A DNA stretch of 6,157 bases. Source: Verrucomicrobiota bacterium (GTDB taxonomy: Bacteria; Verrucomicrobiota; Verrucomicrobiia; Limisphaerales; JAEYXS01). Below the pieces are notes generated by a model that saw nothing but the letters and a program-made list of their open reading frames with translations, had not been told where the DNA came from and did no database searches. Positions within the stretch are counted from its first letter, which is position 1, and the number at the start of each line of letters is the position of its first letter. Shown in pieces: positions 4,817-6,157 of this stretch. The position numbers and the translations under genes are program-made. Where the stretch lies: assembly GCA_023431185.1 (NCBI GenBank), contig JAEYXS010000115.1, positions 1 through 6,157 on the forward strand, given 5' to 3'.

Positions 4817-5380
4817 TCAACACTGGTCGCAACCGCCCTTGGGCTTCGGCTCGCACTCCACCGCATTGCCGAAGCGGTCGAACTCCCAGCGGCAGCACTG
4901 CTCCATCGTCTTGCGCACCTCCGCCCGTGCCCGTTGCACCCGGGACTTCGCCGCCGTGACACTCAGCCCCAGCCGCTCCGCCAGTTCCACCTGGGAAAGC
5001 CCTTCGTAAAGCGTCAACGTAAGCGCCTCCCGATGCGGCTCCGCCAGGCTGTGCACTACGCCCTTGATGTAATCATTGAGCTGGCCGCGCAACGTCTCGA
5101 TCTCCCGCTCATCCTCGGTGGCGGGAATCTCCTCCGGCAGCTCCTCATGCGGCCGGTGACGCCGGTGAAAATCCGTCACCACATTCCGCGCGATCTGATA
5201 CAGCCACGGCTCCAGCTTCTCCACCTCCCGCAGATCCCCGAGCTTCTTCGCCACCCGCAGCCACACTTCCTGCGTCAGCTCATCCGCCGTCGCATCATCC
5301 GGCACGCGATTCCGGATGAACCCGCCCAACTGCCGGCGGAACTGGCCCACCACGGCCTCAAGCTGTCCCTGCTCATTCAT
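4817..5380 (-). CDS. SigZ-like ECF RNA polymerase sigma factor with Cys-rich tail
   Basis: A 187-aa sigma-70 family, extracytoplasmic-function regulator that directs RNA polymerase to its own promoter set. Region 2 spans about 7-75, with DELTQEVWLRV (33-43) and LEPWLYQIARNVVTDFHRR (56-74). An acidic linker (78-93) follows, then region 4 at about 104-155, with the helix-turn-helix LSQVELAERLGLSVTAAK (128-145). The C-terminal tail CCRWEFDRFGN (162-172) plus C176, C184 and C187 matches the SigZ-like group as I remember it; the cysteines could sense thiol, metal or oxidant state (inference). ATG 5380 gives the normal region 2 length; an open extension to 5449 would overlap the divergent gene's start. 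No anti-sigma gene is seen. It is followed by arsM on the same strand, a likely target or partner. Confidence 0.87.
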   Translation of the reverse strand: MNEQGQLEAVVGQFRRQLGGFIRNRVPDDATADELTQEVWLRVAKKLGDLREVEKLEPWLYQIARNVVTDFHRRHRPHEELPEEIPATEDEREIETLRGQLNDYIKGVVHSLAEPHREALTLTLYEGLSQVELAERLGLSVTAAKSRVQRARAEVRKTMEQCCRWEFDRFGNAVECEPKPKGGCDQC

Positions 5381-5443
5381 CGCGCTCACGCCGCCACGTT
5401 CGAGGCTCGCCAAGCGGAAGTCAAGCGGGCTACTTTCACCCCC
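5381..5443. promoter_or_regulatory. 63-nt divergent intergenic region of sigma gene and rsuA
   Basis: Both genes must be started from or near this 63-nt gap unless they are read from inside each other's coding DNA. A TTGACT (5424-5419 on the minus strand) could be a -35 for the sigma gene, but no matching -10 is found at the right distance. I see no clear promoter for the + strand gene. The location is what supports a regulatory call, not a motif. Confidence 0.35.
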
Positions 5444-6136
5444 GTGCAACCGCGTCGGCTCGACCAGATCTTTTCACGCTACGGCTACGGCAGCCGTAGC
5501 GAAGCCCGTCATTGGATCAAAGCCGGTCGCCTGACCGTCAAAGGCAAAGTCGCTGAAGAACCCGATCACAAGGCCGACCCGCTCGACATCCTCATCGATG
5601 GCAAACCCATCGAAGCCCCGGATGGCCTGCTCGTGCTCTTCCACAAACCCGCCGGCTACGTCTGCTCCCATGAGACGCGCGATGGCGCGAACATCTACGA
5701 ACTCCTGCCGCCGCAATGGGTCCAGCGCAACCCGCCCGTGACCTCCATCGGCCGCCTGGACAAGGACACCACCGGCGTCCTCCTGCTCACCGACCTCGGC
5801 GAACTCGTCCAGCGCTGGACCTCGCCCAAACACAAAGTCTCCAAGATTTACGAAGTGACCGTGGAAGGCGTGTTGAAGCCCGAACTCATCCCGCTCTTCG
5901 CCGCCGGTACTTTGCAACTCGAAGACGAGGACAAACCCTGCCTCCCCGCGAAACTCGAAATCCTCTCAGCGAACACCGCGCGCCTCGAACTCATCGAAGG
6001 CAAATACCATCAGGTGAAACGCATGTTCGCCAGCCAAGGCAACCCGGTGACCAAACTCCACCGCAGCCGCTTCGGCGATTACACCGTGGATGATCTGCCA
6101 GAGGGCCAGTGGCGCTCAATCAGCCTGCCGCAATAG
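5444..6136 (+). CDS. rsuA: 16S rRNA pseudouridine synthase, RsuA type
   Basis: A 230-aa enzyme of the RsuA/RluB family that isomerises a uridine in ribosomal RNA; E. coli RsuA modifies U516 of 16S rRNA. An N-terminal S4 RNA-binding domain covers about 4-57 (RRLDQIFSRYGYGSRSEARH at 4-23, then GRLTVKGKV). The catalytic domain shows KPAGYVCS (68-75), IGRLDKDTTGVLLLTD (102-117) with the catalytic Asp at D106, SPKHKVSKIYEVTV (127-140) with its Lys-Tyr, and EGKYHQVKRMF (185-195). The KP-x-GYVCS and DKPCLPAKLE segments (163-172) favour RsuA over RluB, RluE and RluF. The start is GTG 5444, since no ATG lies nearby in frame; this gives 230 aa, close to the 231 aa of E. coli RsuA. A long open frame continues upstream but lies antisense to the sigma gene. 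It is a housekeeping gene, probably monocistronic. Confidence 0.88.
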   Translation: MQPRRLDQIFSRYGYGSRSEARHWIKAGRLTVKGKVAEEPDHKADPLDILIDGKPIEAPDGLLVLFHKPAGYVCSHETRDGANIYELLPPQWVQRNPPVTSIGRLDKDTTGVLLLTDLGELVQRWTSPKHKVSKIYEVTVEGVLKPELIPLFAAGTLQLEDEDKPCLPAKLEILSANTARLELIEGKYHQVKRMFASQGNPVTKLHRSRFGDYTVDDLPEGQWRSISLPQ

Positions 6137-6144
6137 GTAGGGCG

Positions 6145-6157
6145 CGGTGTCCCACCG
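6145..6157. repeat. hairpin-like repeat cut by the window end
   Basis: Nine bases after the rsuA stop, CGGTG (6145-6149) and CACCG (6153-6157) pair around TCC, and the window ends there. The preceding GGCG (6141-6144) suggests the stem would lengthen if the next bases are CGCC. I recall GTAGGGCGCGGTGTCCCACCG as a common dispersed palindrome in Verrucomicrobia. It could also serve as the rsuA terminator. Confidence 0.4.

Noticed and set aside
4197..5009. 270-codon + strand open frame across arsM and the sigma gene
   Set aside because: It is Arg/His/Pro-rich, shows no domain, and lies antisense to two genes with clear family motifs.
5396..5424. Sigma-70 promoter for the sigma factor gene on the minus strand (TTGACT, 17-nt spacer)
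   Set aside because: The hexamer at the -10 position reads GAACGT, with no similarity to TATAAT.
4934..5443. Upstream extension of the rsuA frame (170 codons)
   Set aside because: It is antisense to the sigma gene, rich in Arg, Leu, Pro and His, and RsuA proteins begin at the S4 domain; GTG 5444 gives the right length.

Overview
The window most likely comes from a free-living member of Verrucomicrobiota or a related PVC lineage. This is inferred from its style: GC-rich coding DNA with many C-ending codons, few recognisable Shine-Dalgarno sites, short secreted proteins of unknown function, and intergenic DNA full of hairpin-forming and ATCTGYG-type dispersed repeats. No rRNA or marker gene is present to confirm the taxonomy.

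Layout, left to right. Positions 1-114 hold a short direct-repeat or low-complexity leader, followed by a small secreted protein of unknown function (115-570, +). Positions 571-911 carry no gene but contain six hairpins in a row (589-840), the densest non-coding structure in the window. Three small + strand genes follow with short gaps: a 227-aa protein with a CxxC/HH/C cluster at its N-terminus (912-1595), a 136-aa protein resembling the widespread uncharacterised 'MGCDIH' proteins (1627-2037), and a 110-aa helical protein (2114-2446). The gap at 2447-2613 holds two diverged copies of a 35-nt element built from three 10-nt units. It leads into a secreted M14 zinc carboxypeptidase of the cytosolic-carboxypeptidase-like type (2614-3849, +).

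The right part has two convergent/divergent junctions. A perfect 12-bp inverted repeat (3884-3910) separates the carboxypeptidase from a minus-strand pair: a SigZ-like ECF sigma factor with a cysteine-rich tail (5380-4817), then an ArsM-type arsenite S-adenosylmethyltransferase (4739-3924). Divergent from the sigma gene, 63 nt away, is an RsuA-type 16S rRNA pseudouridine synthase that starts at GTG (5444-6136, +). The window ends inside another hairpin-like repeat.

The only functional link I can argue for is the sigma/arsM pair. Both are on the minus strand, 77 nt apart, and both encode cysteine-rich proteins, which suggests a thiol- or metalloid-responsive unit (inference). The three hypothetical genes at 912-2446 may form an accessory cassette. 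No phage, CRISPR, transposase, tRNA or rRNA gene was seen, and I found no clearly new multi-gene system. The best leads are the sigma/arsM pairing, the hairpin array and the small-gene cluster.
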